This document shows positions 43,620-55,466 of a DNA stretch of 64,000 bases, piece by piece. Made by a program: the position numbers and the translations under genes. Location: contig CM044315.1 in assembly GCA_024291935.2 (NCBI GenBank), positions 50,194,385 to 50,258,384 on the forward strand, written 5' to 3'. Position 1 is the first letter of the stretch. Each line of letters opens with the position of its first letter. This stretch comes from Okapia johnstoni. Lineage: Eukaryota; Chordata; Mammalia; Artiodactyla; Giraffidae. Under the pieces are notes generated by a model. It did no database searches. It saw only the letters and a list, made by a program, of their open reading frames with translations, and was not told the origin of the DNA.

Positions 43620-44075
43620 TTTGGCCCACAAGGGTCTACATGCTCTGCCTCTTCTTTCTCATTTAAGCATCTTTCCTCTTCCCTTAATATGCGGCAGCCA
43701 CACTTGCCTCCATTTCTTTTAGCTTTTCAAGCCTGCTTAGAGTAGTCACACTTAACTGTTTTATGCATTTCACACCTGAAATGCTCTTTGCAGTTCTTCA
43801 CATGGCTAGTTTATTTCATCTTTCAAATCTCCATCCTTAATGTTGCCTTCCCTGAGAAGTTTTCCCCTAACTCTGTTATTCCCTATTTCCTTCTAATAGT
43901 TTCCCACCTTAGGATTACATGGTTCTTTCTACTCTGTCACCCTCACAAGAATGTAAAGTTCCTTAAGGTCAGGAATTAAAGTGTACCCATTTTCATCATT
44001 AATGTTTACACCTGTGCTTAGTGCACAACTTGACACAGAAGAGGCACTTCATAAATGTTTGAATAAATGGGAAAG
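43620..44075 (+). mobile_element. L2 3' region
   Basis: CAGCCACACTTGCCTCCATT, CACCTGAAATGCTCTTTGCA, GTTGCCTTCCCTGAGAAGTT, CACAAGAATGTAAAGTTCCT, AAGAGGCACTTCATAAATGT: the sense L2 3' end in the expected order. Confidence 0.75.
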
Positions 44076-44128
44076 ATCACAGGTGTTGGATGTGAGATAG
44101 AGTAATTCAATGTTTGGTGACAGAGGTA

Positions 44129-44339
44129 TGCGTGCATGCTAAGTTGCCTCTATGCAACCCCATGGACTGTAGCCTGCCAGACATCTCTGTCCATGGGATT
44201 CTCTAGGCAAGAATACTGGAATGGGTTGCTATGCCTTCCTCCAGGGGATCTTCCTGACCCAGGGATCGAACCCACGTCTCTTATGTCTGCTGCATCAGCA
44301 CGCAGGTTCTTTACCACTAGTGCCAACTTGGAAGCCCTA
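44129..44339 (-). mobile_element. Bov-tA SINE
   Basis: GCGTGCATGCTAAGTTGCCT, reverse Bov-A body, tRNA head ending AACTTGGAAGCCCTA. Target-site duplication ACAGAGGTA at 44120-44128 and 44340-44348. Confidence 0.93.
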
Positions 44340-44348
44340 ACAGAGGTA

Positions 44349-45169
44349 CACTGACGAAAAAGAGCTAGGTGGTACAGGATCTTCAGTTATGCTAACACTT
44401 GAAAATCTCGGCAGGTGAGTGTTCAAAGAGCAGGTTAGTCATTGGTTCAAGATGAATCTGAACCAAGATGGGAATCTGGTTAAGGAGTCAGAGGAAAACC
44501 TCTGCATGTAAAGTCAGAGTTTAGGAAAAAAGAGCATGGTTAATTTGATGTCAGTTCCAAACAAACTGACTAAATTTCCTTAAATATCACCTGTCTAAAA
44601 TCAGGATTGGGTCTTGAAACCAGCCTGGGACTGAGGTCACAGCCATAAAGCCATCTCCTTTTAGGAGAGGATGACTAAAAAGATGAGGATGTAGGCAGGG
44701 GTGACAAACTCAAAACTGTTAAACACTGATAGACCTATGCTCTTCAAATCACCAATCTTTCTTTAGCATTTTTAATTAATACCTCATCCTTATCTACTTG
44801 ATATGAATAGATTGTGGCCAAATCACCTCATGTCCCCTTGCCTTCTGGATATGACCACCGGGGGCCTTTCGAGTTCTGAAAATCTATGATCCTCCATGCC
44901 GTAGTTTCCAATTTTCAAATGATTTTTCACTGTATGCAATTGATGTTGGCTCTGAAGTATTATATATATTTGTGGGTCCTTTCAAAATGGCACTGCTTGA
45001 CTTGAAAAAACAGCATATTTCAGAACACATAACCCTTAATCTTAAGACTGGAGATATAATTTCAGAAAAAAAGAATTTGAATAATATTTAGTAGCAAGAT
45101 TTCCTAAATTATTTTTTAATATGGTAGTTGCATATGTTTACAAAATCATCTAACTTTAGAAAGTTAACA
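44349..45169. other. No recognised feature
   Basis: AT-rich sequence with no recognised feature. Confidence 0.4.
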
Positions 45170-45177
45170 CCCAAAGT

Positions 45178-45497
45178 ATTAAAATTTTCTTTATTTGCTC
45201 TTCATTGTTGTGTGGGCTTTACTCTTGTTGTGGCAAGGGGCAGCTGTTCTGTGTGCAGGCTTCTCACTGATGTGACTTCGCTTGTTGCAGAGCACAAGCT
45301 CTAGGGAATGTGAACTTCAGTAGTTGAGACATGTGGACTCAGTAATTGTGGCTCCCAGGCTCTGGAGAACAGGCTCAATAATTGTGGTGTATGGGTTAGT
45401 TGCTCCATGGCACATGGGATCTTCCCCGATCAGGGATCGAACCTGTGTCTCCTGCACTGGCAGGCGAAATCTTTGCCACTGAGACACCAGAGAAGCT
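45178..45497 (-). mobile_element. Long CHR-type SINE
   Basis: CTTCATTGTTGTGTGGGCTT, GCTTGTTGCAGAGCACAAGC, GTAATTGTGGCTCCCAGGCT, reverse tRNA head (CCTGCACTGGCAGGCGAAAT, GACACCAGAGAAGCTCC). Flanks CCCAAAGT at 45170-45177 and 45498-45505 are a probable 8-bp target-site duplication. Confidence 0.9.
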
Positions 45498-45505
45498 CCC
45501 AAAGT

Positions 45506-46299
45506 TTTTTTTTTCCCCCACTAAAGTTATTAGATCAATCTATTCTCTGAGGATTTCATTTTGATTTTTGTCTGAACACAAACTTAAGCTAGTAGAATAG
45601 AAGTTTATTGGTACCTAAATTGCAAGATTAGACTAATCTTTCTTATTCTTTGCTGTGCAATGAACTGTGATAAAAATGAGAGGCTGTACAAGTCAGGATA
45701 TGTTAACAAGATTCTTAGACAGGAATTAGACATTTTTCATGACTGATTAGGTAGCACTGTAATGAGACAGATCTAGTCTTGGATTACAATTAGAAGTTTG
45801 AAGAAAGACTTAGAAGTCTTAAACAAATTTTATGAAGTACAAAAATGGTTAAGTGGAGCAATATGAAATGTCAGCTCTGGGCTTCTTAACATGTAACTTT
45901 GAAATGGAAAGTTAAAGAAAAATGTGATAACATTTAAAAATCTAAAAATAATTTTTGAAACAAGTCTTGAATTTGGACATACTTATAAGGAATAAAAACA
46001 CAAATCAAGGAGAAGATAGTTAAGGAAAAGAATGGCTACATAAGCAAATGTAGAAGGAATAATGGAAGCAGAAAATCACCATTTTGCAACCACTACTGTG
46101 ATAATGGATTCAGAAGAATAATCGATGAGTGCTAAGTTTGAAGAGGAATGGGATATTTATGTGTCATCAGAGTATGTCCTTAGAGATTACCTACTAATTA
46201 CAAAGCAATAAATGGTAACTTGACAGTGGAGAAACTTGACACTACTTTATTGAGTGATCAAAGTTAACATAATGATGGAATAAACTCAGTTTGGTTCCT
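45506..46299. other. No recognised feature
   Basis: AT-rich sequence with no recognised feature. Confidence 0.4.
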
Positions 46300-46690
46300 G
46301 ACATGATACACTGAGAAAGTCACAACACCATTTCTGTAGTATTCTTGCCAAAAATGCATAACTTGAATCTAATCATGTGGAAACATCAGACAAACCCAGT
46401 ATCTAATTTATTTATCTGTGGTCATGTAGAGAATGTCCTTGTTCTTAGGAAAGAAGAATGAAGTACTTAGGGATAAAAAGGCATGATTCTGCAAATAATT
46501 CTCAAATGGTTCAGGAAAAATATCTTGTGGATGTCCATGTGTTTGTGTGTGTGGGTAGAAAGAGAAATATGGCAAAGTGGTAACTGTGAATTTGATTGAA
46601 AGGTATGAAACAGTTCTTTGTTCTATTCTTCCAACTTTTCTGTAAGTTTGAAATTATTTCAAAATAAAAAGTTAGAGAGATAAAAAGAGC
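46300..46690 (+). mobile_element. 3' end of an old LINE-like element (copy 1)
   Basis: TTCTTAGGAAAGAAGAATGA, TTAGGGATAAAAAGGCATGA, TCTCAAATGGTTCAGGAAAA and an A-rich end CAACTTTTCTGTAAGTTTGA / AATTATTTCAAAATAAAAAG. The same end recurs at 48290-48370. It resembles an old mammalian L1 (ME-type) 3' end; the name is uncertain. Confidence 0.45.
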
Positions 46691-46929
46691 GATCAATAAT
46701 AATCTGCCTGAGAAAAGGTGTTCTTTTCTTCCTGAGTCACTATCAGTGAATAGAAAGCATTTGAACAGTGCCAAAGTGAAACTGCAGACTCCATGAGGCA
46801 GAACTGATGGCAGAGTTGGTAGATGAACTTGCTGTATTATTTATTAGTATAATTCAGAAAACAAGGTTGAGTTTCTTATAACTATCTCTGAAGATTGTTA
46901 CCTTATGTGGATAATTCAGTTCATTTTGT

Positions 46930-47165
46930 AGATATTGACAGGGCTCCTATTGTATTTCAAAACCTTTGCTAGACGTTGGGGCTCCTGTGATGACTAACTC
47001 TTGTTCTCAGGTCACTGACACTTGGGAAGGGGGGACAGCTATAAAAACAAATTTAATATTAGACAGTAAAAGTAAACATAGATAAACAGATGCAATAACT
47101 ATGATGGTATGGGGAGGAGGGGTTGGTGTGGTGGAGGGGAATGACAATAAGGCCCAGGAGTTTTC
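46930..47165 (-). mobile_element. Possible L2 fragment
   Basis: AGATATTGACAGGGCTCCTA, TTGCTAGACGTTGGGGCTCC, CAGTAAAAGTAAACATAGAT give a weak match in order to the reverse L2 3' end. Confidence 0.35.
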
Positions 47166-48149
47166 CATCTGGTGGGGGGGTGGGACGGCTGGAGCAGAGA
47201 GATTCCTGGCAATGGGAGCAGTAAGGACAGAGGCAGGAGATACAAGAAAGGTTGGATTGTTTTGGGGACTCAAGTAGTTTGGTGTTGTTGAGTGCATATA
47301 GCTTTCTAATTTTCAATTTGTAATAATAAAGCATTAGCCTTTAGTTTAGTTATAGTTATGAATATTGATGACACTAAAATAGTACAAAATAATTAACACC
47401 AGAGAACATACAATATAAAGTAAACCTTTCAGAAAGTGTTCTTATTTTGTATTAGATGGCATTAAAAAAAAACAAAACTTGGGATTCCTTTTGTTTAAAA
47501 ATAACTTGTGATCCCTTCTGCAAAACCTTTTGCAGCTTTTATCAAATTTGAATAATATATGGGCTCTTTTTTAAGGAAAGAAATTCCCATTATTCCCACC
47601 AAGCGCATCTTCAGATGCTGAGTGGCTGGGGGATCAGAGTTTGAGAATGAAAATGCCTTTCCATTACAAATTGCTACTATAAAAGAGATATTTTGTTTTC
47701 AATTGGCAAAAGTGTTTTGGATTATCAAAATGAAAACAAAGCAAATAAACTGCAATAGGCAAATGATAAAAGATATTTTCAGTCTTTGAGTTGAAAGCTT
47801 AGTATTCTTCATATGCAAGCTTTACACAAATTTGTAAGTAATGCATTCAGACACCCTGAGTACATGGGCAAACAACCTGATGAATAATTTATCAAAGATG
47901 AAATAAAAATGACTAGTAAGCATTTAGAATGTTCACCTTCCTTGTAATTTAAAAAGTAATTTATAATGAGAGACCATTTTTTGACCTATAAAATTTGTAG
48001 ATGTTTTTAAAATGTATAGCCTGTGTTGATGAGAATTTTTAATAACAGAAAAAAATTGCGAGCAATCTGTCTATCCAACAGTGTTAATGTGTGTTGATGT
48101 AGTATTCATTTCCTGGTCATTAAAATGTTGTTTTTGAGAAATTTTAAAT
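47166..48149. other. No recognised feature
   Basis: AT-rich sequence. A G-rich patch at about 47165-47190 has GGTGGGGGGGTGGG. Confidence 0.4.
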
Positions 48150-48372
48150 AATAGAAATGCCTGTGCTATCATATTAAATCTAAAAAGCAGTGAACAAAAA
48201 GTATGATTTCACCTTGTCAAAATACACATAGAGGATTTTGATAGCATCTTCTATTACCATAGTATACTTATCAGTAGAAAAACTGGGTGAAAGAGTTTAC
48301 AGGAACTCTCACTACTATTTTGCAACTCTTCTGTAAGTCTAAAATTATTTCAAAATGAAAAGTTAGAAAACA
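48150..48372 (+). mobile_element. 3' end of an old LINE-like element (copy 2)
   Basis: Ends with TTTGCAACTCTTCTGTAAGT / CTAAAATTATTTCAAAATGA, a close parallel of the end at 46630-46675. The upstream boundary is unclear. Confidence 0.4.
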
Positions 48373-48500
48373 TACAGAGAAAAAGGACTGATAGGAAAAG
48401 CAACAAAATCTCTGTAGTAATCTCTACATGGTGAAATGGGTTTTTTCCCTTTCGTTAAAAAATGCTTTTCTCTAACATTTTTACAAGTTATATGCTATAT

Positions 48501-48510
48501 CACCATCATC

Positions 48511-48596
<86 letters not shown>
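48501..48596 (+). repeat. Compound microsatellite (ATC)n(TC)29(AC)12
   Basis: A short CATCATCATC start, (TC)29 at 48515-48572, then (AC)12 at 48573-48596, uninterrupted. The long open frames of Leu-Ser or Arg-Glu repeats across it are products of the repeat and not proteins. Confidence 0.98.
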
Positions 48597-48597
<1 letters not shown>

Positions 48598-50605
48598 TCT
48601 TTCTCTAAAATTAGAACAACACAAAAGCTAAACTCGAAAGAAAAATGCCATCTACCACAAGCAATTTGTTGATCAGTGTGACAGCTAAACATAAAAAGCA
48701 GAAATCTGAGTGCTGAAAAAGAGTCCATATGGGTGGAAGAAAATACAGAAGTATCAACTGCTTAGAGATGCACTTAACAGGTGGATGTGAACTATGAGAG
48801 TAGTAATAAAAATAAGGATGGAGATAGATGTAGGAGACTGTGGCACTGATAATTTTATTTTAGTGGTAAAGGAGATAACGAAGTCTTCTCAAAAGAGAGT
48901 AGATACCCGCAGTATTTTATGTTAGAAGAGAATTAGGTTAATTCTCTAGGTTTCTAGGAATCATAAATCGTAGTAGGTTATGGGAGTATTCCTTTAAGGT
49001 TGGTTTTTAATAAGTTAAAATCATTTGTTGTAGGTAACCATCTTTATACTTGTTTTTATCACAGACTCTGTTCTAAGCAACTCAACTTTGCACGGGTTCA
49101 GGTCTTCTGAAACGACAGCCTCTTATCTTAATGACTGACAAAGGTAACCGCCTAAGCAAATTAAGTCCTTCTTGATGTGGATGTTGGTGTAAAATATTAT
49201 TGTTCAATATTAAATAAGGACAAATAGAAAAATGAATACAGAGTATGGTGTCACTAGGAGCTGCACCTGAAACACTGCAGCATTGTGGTTCTCAGTCTTT
49301 TCCTATCTCAAGACCTCTGACATGCAGGGAATCCTCCTTTTGTGCCTGGGGGCTCCCTATAGCTGTGATTCTGAGGAAGTCGTGGTGTATGTGGGCTCTG
49401 TGGTTTGTAAAGAGCACATCCTCAGGCAAACTTAAGTCACTTCTGAAACTGCCCCCTTTCTCCTGCTTTGCTCCCTGCACCTTAACTCCTCCACCTCCAC
49501 AATAACTCATTGCTAGAACTGACATTTTCTTAAAGGATTATTCTTCTCAGCCCCCTCTCTCATTGGGAAGTCAGAGCTCTTTAAAGCTACCTGATATCAG
49601 AAGTTGTTCCTTCTAGAGGGACTAAGAAACACTTTACATTTTGACCCTAAGTTCTACTGTTTCTGTCTTCATAATTAGGTTTTAAGCCCTTGGCATTGAA
49701 AGACCAGGTTTTATCTATCTTTTTACCTTCTTCAGGGTTAGCCTTTAACATTCAAAAAGGTAGTTACTTAGTAAATGTTTGCTGAAAATGATTACTGTTT
49801 TCCTTAAGGGCAGATTTTGTTCCCTCATGAAGGAAAATCTATTTATTGCTATGAAAAAAATGTTGTATAAGGACAAATTAAAATGAAAAATATAGAGTAT
49901 GTAGCTTAAAGCTAAGCTGCAGCTTTGAACTTTGGCTGAGTATTTTAAAAAGATTACAAGGGTTATTAAAAATAGGATCTAAAGGTCTAACAAGACCTAA
50001 AAATGGGCCCAAGAATGTGTCTAAATCTGCTTAGGCTCCTGAAGGCTGCAGGCACATTGTAGTATGTGGGCATCACTGACACGGACCCCTGCTCCATGAA
50101 TATGTTCTAGGGGAGCCTCTACTCTCTGAATGTGGACTGCAATTGTTCCTCAAGTAGGAAGACAGGGAAATGACAGATTTAAAGAACACTTTCTTGTACG
50201 CAGATATACAGTGTTATTAACATTCTTATGCCTGGTGCAGATTACTTCATTGCTTAGGCCTATTTGCTCCTTTGTCAAAGAGAATAATAATCACCTCCTA
50301 GAACAAGGTAAGGTTCAAATGGTCACAGTGTCTGAGAATCAGTATGTATATGTAAATAAACAGTGGTTTGTATTTTATTCACAAACTGAAATTCAGAAGT
50401 AGGTTACAAGTGTGTAAGTGTATTTGAAATAGCATCACTACGGTTTTATGATACCTTAGCTATATTGTGGCTTACACTGGCATGTGAACAGAGAGCAGGA
50501 CATTGCTACCATGTCTAACAATGTTTGAGGGAAAGCAATTTCTCAAAATCACACGACTGGCATCCTCCTAGAGTCTTGGAACCATGATGTACTTGTAAGA
50601 TGAGT
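48597..50605. other. No recognised feature
   Basis: About 2 kb without any recognised repeat. 49245-49505 and 50130-50402 are open for 86-90 codons but have no domain, composition bias or splice context that would support coding. Confidence 0.45.
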
Positions 50606-50610
50606 GGTGA

Positions 50611-50818
50611 CGATGAAAGTGTTAGTTGCCGAGCCGTGTCTGACTCTTTGCGACCCCATGGAGTGTAGCCCGCCAAGGTCCTCTGCCTATGGAATTCTCC
50701 AGGCTAGAATACTGGAGTGGCTACCTGTTCCCTTCTCCAGGAGATCTTGACCGAGGGATCGAACCCCAGGCTCCCACATTGCAGGCAGATTCTTTACCAT
50801 CTGAGCTACAGGGAAGTC
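50611..50818 (-). mobile_element. Bov-tA SINE
   Basis: GAAAGTGTTAGTTGCCGAGC, reverse Bov-A body (TTCTCCAGGCTAGAATACTG), tRNA head (CACATTGCAGGCAGATTCTT, GAGCTACAGGGAAGTCC). Confidence 0.93.
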
Positions 50819-51454
50819 CAGGTACCTAGCTCTTTTCCCTGTTGCTCATTTGGTAGTTATCGCTCTTTCCTGAATATTAGCTATTAGATAAACTAGAAGA
50901 GATATCACAACTTTCACCATCAGAAAAAAACCATTTCTTTCACAGTAATATCTTCTTTTTAAAACTTCTCCTAATTGATGTTTCTGTTGGCCTTCATTTA
51001 GGGTCAGGTACCTTGCAGGCCTTTGACAAATTAATGAATGACATTCTCTTTGCCATTTATGTTAGGCTCCTTGGGCATGAGTCATTGTTCAACTCTAATC
51101 AATTTTTTTTTGCAGGATTTACATGTGTAATAGATGAAAAAATGTGATTGGAAAAATCATAGAAAAGAGTATAGATCTTGGCAAAAACTTCCCATCCATA
51201 GGACAACATTTGCATGCTTGTTAGAGTAGAACACAGAAGCTACAGCATCCCCAGTGACACCACTATCAGTAGAAAATATTCAGTAAACATAAAATTACCT
51301 GTGAAGTTGTGCTAGGTGTCATAATATGAGAATCACATTGATAACAGTGATTGGGAATTACATATTATTGACTTGATAGATGGAGAGAAGAAAAGCAATA
51401 AGCAAATATCTATATATGGGCATTGTGGTTTTCATTATGTAGAAGTTACAACCT
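50819..51454. other. No recognised feature
   Basis: AT-rich sequence with no recognised feature. Confidence 0.4.
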
Positions 51455-51465
51455 AAATTTTGGAA

Positions 51466-51872
51466 TGTTGTTGTTGTTCAGTTGCTAAGTTGTGTCTGAC
51501 TCTTTGCAACCCTATGGACTGCAGCACACCAAGCTTCCCTGTCCTTCACTATCTCCTGGAATTTGTTTATACTCATGTCCATCGAGTTGGTGGTACCATC
51601 CTATCATCTCATCCTCTGTCATCCCCTTCCCCTCCAGCCTTCAATCTTTCCAAGCATTAGGGTCTTTTCCAATGAGTCAGTTCTTTGCATCAGGTGGCCA
51701 AAGTATTAGAGCTTCAGCTTTAGCATCTGTCCCTCCAATGAATATTCAGGGTTGATTTTCTTTAGGATTGTCTGGTTTTATCTCCTTGCAGTTCAAGGGA
51801 CTCTCAAGAGTCTTCTCCATCATCACAGTTCAAAAAACATCAATTCTTCAGCCCTCAGCCTTTTTTATGGCC
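51466..51872 (-). mobile_element. BovB 3' end
   Basis: GTTGTTGTTGTTCAGTTGCT (AAC-type tail), CACTATCTCCTGGAATTTGT, CAATCTTTCCAAGCATTAGG, GTGGCCAAAGTATTAGAGCT, CTCAGCCTTTTTTATGG. Flanks AATTTTGGAATG and GAATTTGGTATG may be a decayed target-site duplication. 5' truncated, 0.4 kb. Confidence 0.92.
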
Positions 51873-51884
51873 CAGAATTTGGTA

Positions 51885-53063
51885 TGTGGAAAAGGTTAAT
51901 TATGTGACCGAAGTAGAGATTAGAAATAAAGTTTAGGACTTTGATGTCTTGTCAGTTTCATGCATAATAATCGTAGTGTTACTGTGAGCTCTTGAGTTTG
52001 CCAGGGGAGAAGGCATTTCAGTGTCGGCAGCCACCTAGGCAGGATAACAGAACAGTGGCAGGGAGAGTGATGGCTCTTACTCTTTGGAGTGTGTTCTTCA
52101 AGGCTGACCCAGGCTCTGGTTAGGCCTGGTGCTAGTACCTGAGGCAAGGTAATGCCTAGCACTACATTTAAGGATGTGCCCTGGGCTCTTGTACCTGTGG
52201 GGAGGGTCAGAGAGGGGAATACCGGCATTTTTATTTATGCAGCTCCATGGCAATGTATGTCTTCAGGGGCAATAAAGAGGAATGCCAGTGCTAGAGAGAT
52301 AACCAAGATGATACTTGGGGAAATGATATAGCACCCAAAATTGCCTCAGAGATGAATAATAAATTCAATCTGAAACTGTTGTAAATTTTGTTTCCAAGTG
52401 CATGTAAGAGCAACAAAGCCAGTAGACATTTAAATGGGATTTTCAAGCTGACAGTTTATCCAGACTTTATACTTTGGCTTAAATGGGAGTGCCTCAAGTC
52501 ACTCCTGATTCATTTCTGCAATTGAAAGGGGGTCTTTACAGCATGTTTTAAAGCCACTGAGGATTTATTTGTATTAACATTTTAATTTTGCTAAATGTCA
52601 GTAAACGCTATGCCTTATATTCACTTTTCTGTTAGGCAATTGCTTGAAAATGTGTCATTGTAAAGTTTAAGAAATACGTAATTTACTAGTATGTCCAGAA
52701 GCCAAGAAACTATTTCTACATTTATTTCTATATCTGTATCTATATGTATTTATCTATATATTTATACCTACATCCATATCTATATTGTCCAATGGTCATA
52801 CTTTCAAACATACTGATATTATAGAAAATATAAATTAACATATTTAGATGGAGTTAATAAGATTAAAAATTATATAAAAATTAATCATGCACCCGTACTT
52901 TAAAAGAAAAAGACTGTAAGAAATGAAGGTAAAGGCAGTAATAGTTCCCTTATATCCTAAGATTAACAAAGTTGATCAAAACCCATCTGTTCATTCTTTG
53001 ATTTTCTGTTTTACTTCTGTGGTCATTCTCACTCCAGTAGCATGTACAACAACACTGGAATGT
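51885..53063. other. No recognised feature; degenerate TATC-type repeat
   Basis: Mostly unrecognised. 52725-52790 is a degenerate (TATC)n stretch (CTATATCTGTATCTATATGT). Confidence 0.4.
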
Positions 53064-53074
53064 TGCAAAGAAGG

Positions 53075-53145
53075 TTAGTATGCTGCTGCTAAGTCGCTTC
53101 AGTCGTGGCCGACTCTGTGCGACCCCAGAGACGGAACCAGCCCCT
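53075..53145 (-). mobile_element. Severely truncated BOV-A2 (about 71 bp)
   Basis: TGCTGCTGCTAAGTCGCTTC to TCTGTGCGACCCCAGAGACGG, the 3'-terminal part of BOV-A2. Flanks TGCAAAGAAGG (53064-53074) and TGCAAAGATGG (53146-53156) form an 11-bp target-site duplication with one mismatch, so the element inserted already truncated. Confidence 0.8.
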
Positions 53146-53156
53146 GTGCAAAGATG

Positions 53157-53368
53157 GGGCCTCTCAGGTGGCTCAGTGGAAAGAATCCACTTGCCAATGC
53201 AGGAGATGCAGGAGACATGGGTTCTATCCCTGGGTTAGGAAAAATCCCCTGGAGTAGGAAATGGCAACCTGCTCCAGTATTCTTGCCTGGAAAATACACT
53301 GACAGAGGAGCCTGGTGGGCTACAGTCCATGGGGTTCCAAAGAGTTGGACAAGACTGAGCGACACATG
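53157..53368 (+). mobile_element. Bov-tA SINE
   Basis: GGCCTCTCAGGTGGCTCAGT head, GGTTCTATCCCTGGGTTAGG, Bov-A body ending GAGTTGGACAAGACTGAGCG. It directly follows the truncated BOV-A2 in opposite orientation. Confidence 0.93.
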
Positions 53369-53379
53369 CACATGCTAAG

Positions 53380-54354
53380 ATGATTCACAAATTTGTAAAG
53401 CTGCCATATTTTTGTGTAGTTAATGACTTCTTTCTTTGGGTTCTTATGACACATGTATATACATTAGCTGTCATCTTACTGTATTATACTTGTTTACTTC
53501 TCTGTCCTGCAACAGAATTACTAAAAAAAAAAAAGAAATTATTTTTTGTATCCATAGTGGCTAGCATATTGCCTAGCTTCTAAAAAGCAGCAAGAAAATG
53601 TGTAATGAATGAATAAAAGCTTTATAGTCTATGAGTAAGAAACAAACAGCATTCTTTGTATAAATCCTCCTAACCCAGAAATTGATTCTGAAGCAGTTAA
53701 TCCTCTTCTTCCTTTCTCACCTTGTCTTCCTGATGACAGAATTTCTATTTTAGTGTGATGCCCGCGTGGCTACCTCCTGTTGATAACTAGTCGGCACAAC
53801 TCAGTTTGGTGATGGACAGATGGACGAGCCTGCTGCTGTTCTTTGCCATAAGACTTATTTGCATCCATAGTCTTATTTGCATCAAACAGCCTTTCTTCCT
53901 GTCTTTTTTTTTTGCAGGACTGTACATATTTGCTCCTAATACTGTCTCAAAATATTAAAGGCCATAAACAGGCTTTGGAAAGACAGATGAACAGAATTAT
54001 TTTGAGAGATGCATGATATCTAACACACAAAAGAAGGACTTAATGGAAAAAGAGCCATAAAATATGCCACTATTCAACTAAAGAGTTGCTGGTCTTCTCT
54101 CTTTTTTACCATAGTGGGGTTAAAATAAAGCTGCAATATATTTCTGAAAAAATTCCAGATTATGGTACCAGTTATAATTCATTCAAGTTTTATGTATAAT
54201 CACATACATAAATAGTAGCTGCTTCAAATTAGCAACATAAACTAGAGTTGCATAGATAAGACACTGGCATGTTAATTTTTTCAACCATATGCAACATTCA
54301 AAAGCATTTTAACAGGTATTTTCTTTACTAGAAAAAAAATGGAAGAAAATGAAT
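53380..54354. other. Mostly unrecognised
   Basis: A weak L2-end-like stretch at about 53555-53625 (GTGGCTAGCATATTGCCTAG, AATGAATGAATAAAAGC). An A-run at 53523-53534 and a T-run near 53906. Nothing else recognised. Confidence 0.35.
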
Positions 54355-54560
54355 ATTTAATGTTTATCATTGGTCAGGCATTTTTTTTTATTTTTTCTGT
54401 ATTTTTTCTGTAATCCTCAGAACTACATTGTGAAATAAATTTTATTGTGATTATTTTACAAAAAAGAAACTTGGGCTTAAAGGTAATAAGTAATTTGCTC
54501 ATGGTCACAGAGCTGGGAAGTGACAAAACTGATTCCAAATCAAATTTTTCCAACTCTTGG
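54355..54560 (+). mobile_element. MIR SINE
   Basis: ATTGGTCAGGCA, TGTAATCCTCAGAACTACAT, TTACAAAAAAGAAACTTGGG, TTTGCTCATGGTCACAGAGC follow the MIR order. Confidence 0.75.
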
Positions 54561-54637
54561 ATTTTTTTCTCTACTTAATATGCTGGATTAGCCAGCATAC
54601 AGTCAGTTTTTAAGGAATTTGGGTTCTTATTATAAAT

Positions 54638-54850
54638 CTGTTGTTGTTTAGTTGCTAAGTTATGCCTGATTCTTTTACGACTCCATGGACAGTAAGTAGC
54701 CTGCCAGGCTCTTCTGTCTATGGGATTTCCCAGGCAAAAATACTGGAGTGGATTGCCATTTCCTTCTCCAGGGAATTTTCCCAACCAGGATTGAACCCAT
54801 GTCTCCTGCATTGGCAGGTGGATACTTTACCATTGAGCCACCAGGGAAGC
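54638..54850 (-). mobile_element. Bov-tA SINE
   Basis: CTGTTGTTGTTTAGTTGCTA tail, reverse Bov-A body, tRNA head (CCTGCATTGGCAGGTGGATA, GAGCCACCAGGGAAGC). Target-site duplication TCTTATTATAAAT (54625-54637) / TCTCATTATAAAT (54851-54863), one mismatch. Confidence 0.95.
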
Positions 54851-54863
54851 TCTCATTATAAAT

Positions 54864-55466
54864 AGGAGTGTTTTAAAGCATTTCCCATTACTGTGAATGA
54901 TGTCTTGGATGCCACCTAATATTTGTGCTACATGGGATGGGGTTCCTGTCCCCTATTCCAGATGAGTAAGTGGGTTGATTGAAAAATGATTCAATAGTGT
55001 GGTATAAGAAAAGTGATCTCTGAATTTTTGGAATGACGAGATTGGAAGAAGAGTGCTCAGTATCTCACAAACATTCTTCAGGAACTACTGGTCCATTTTT
55101 AGATGTCAGTATTTGCCTTAGCTGTTCTTTTGCCTAAAGAGTCTGTGCCTGGGCTACCACGATGGGGACTGACTTCAGCTCTTGATTTCATTCTTGTTTT
55201 GACCAATTCATGGAGCACTGGTGTCTTGACTGATAAAGGAGGTTGAGGGAAAAATCACCCTAGCCTTCTTGGACTCTCTTAGCAAGCATCATTTTGTGGC
55301 TAGGTTTTTATCTGAGGCCCATTGAGATTGTTCATGTGTATATCGAGATCCAAGGAGAACTCCGGAACTGACTGCACTTTTTTGTGGAGCAGGGGTCATG
55401 CAAATCCTGAACTTCCTCTGGCTGTTTCAGCATCACTGCCTTTCCATCCCCGCTTTGGCATGGCAG
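54864..55466. other. No recognised feature
   Basis: Mixed-composition sequence; nothing recognised. Confidence 0.4.

Noticed and set aside
48436..48728. Open frames of Leu-Ser and Arg-Glu repeats on both strands
   Set aside because: They are the direct translation of the (TC)n(AC)n microsatellite.
49245..50402. Open frames of 86 and 90 codons in unrecognised DNA
   Set aside because: No recognisable domain or exon boundaries; length is expected by chance in this much sequence.
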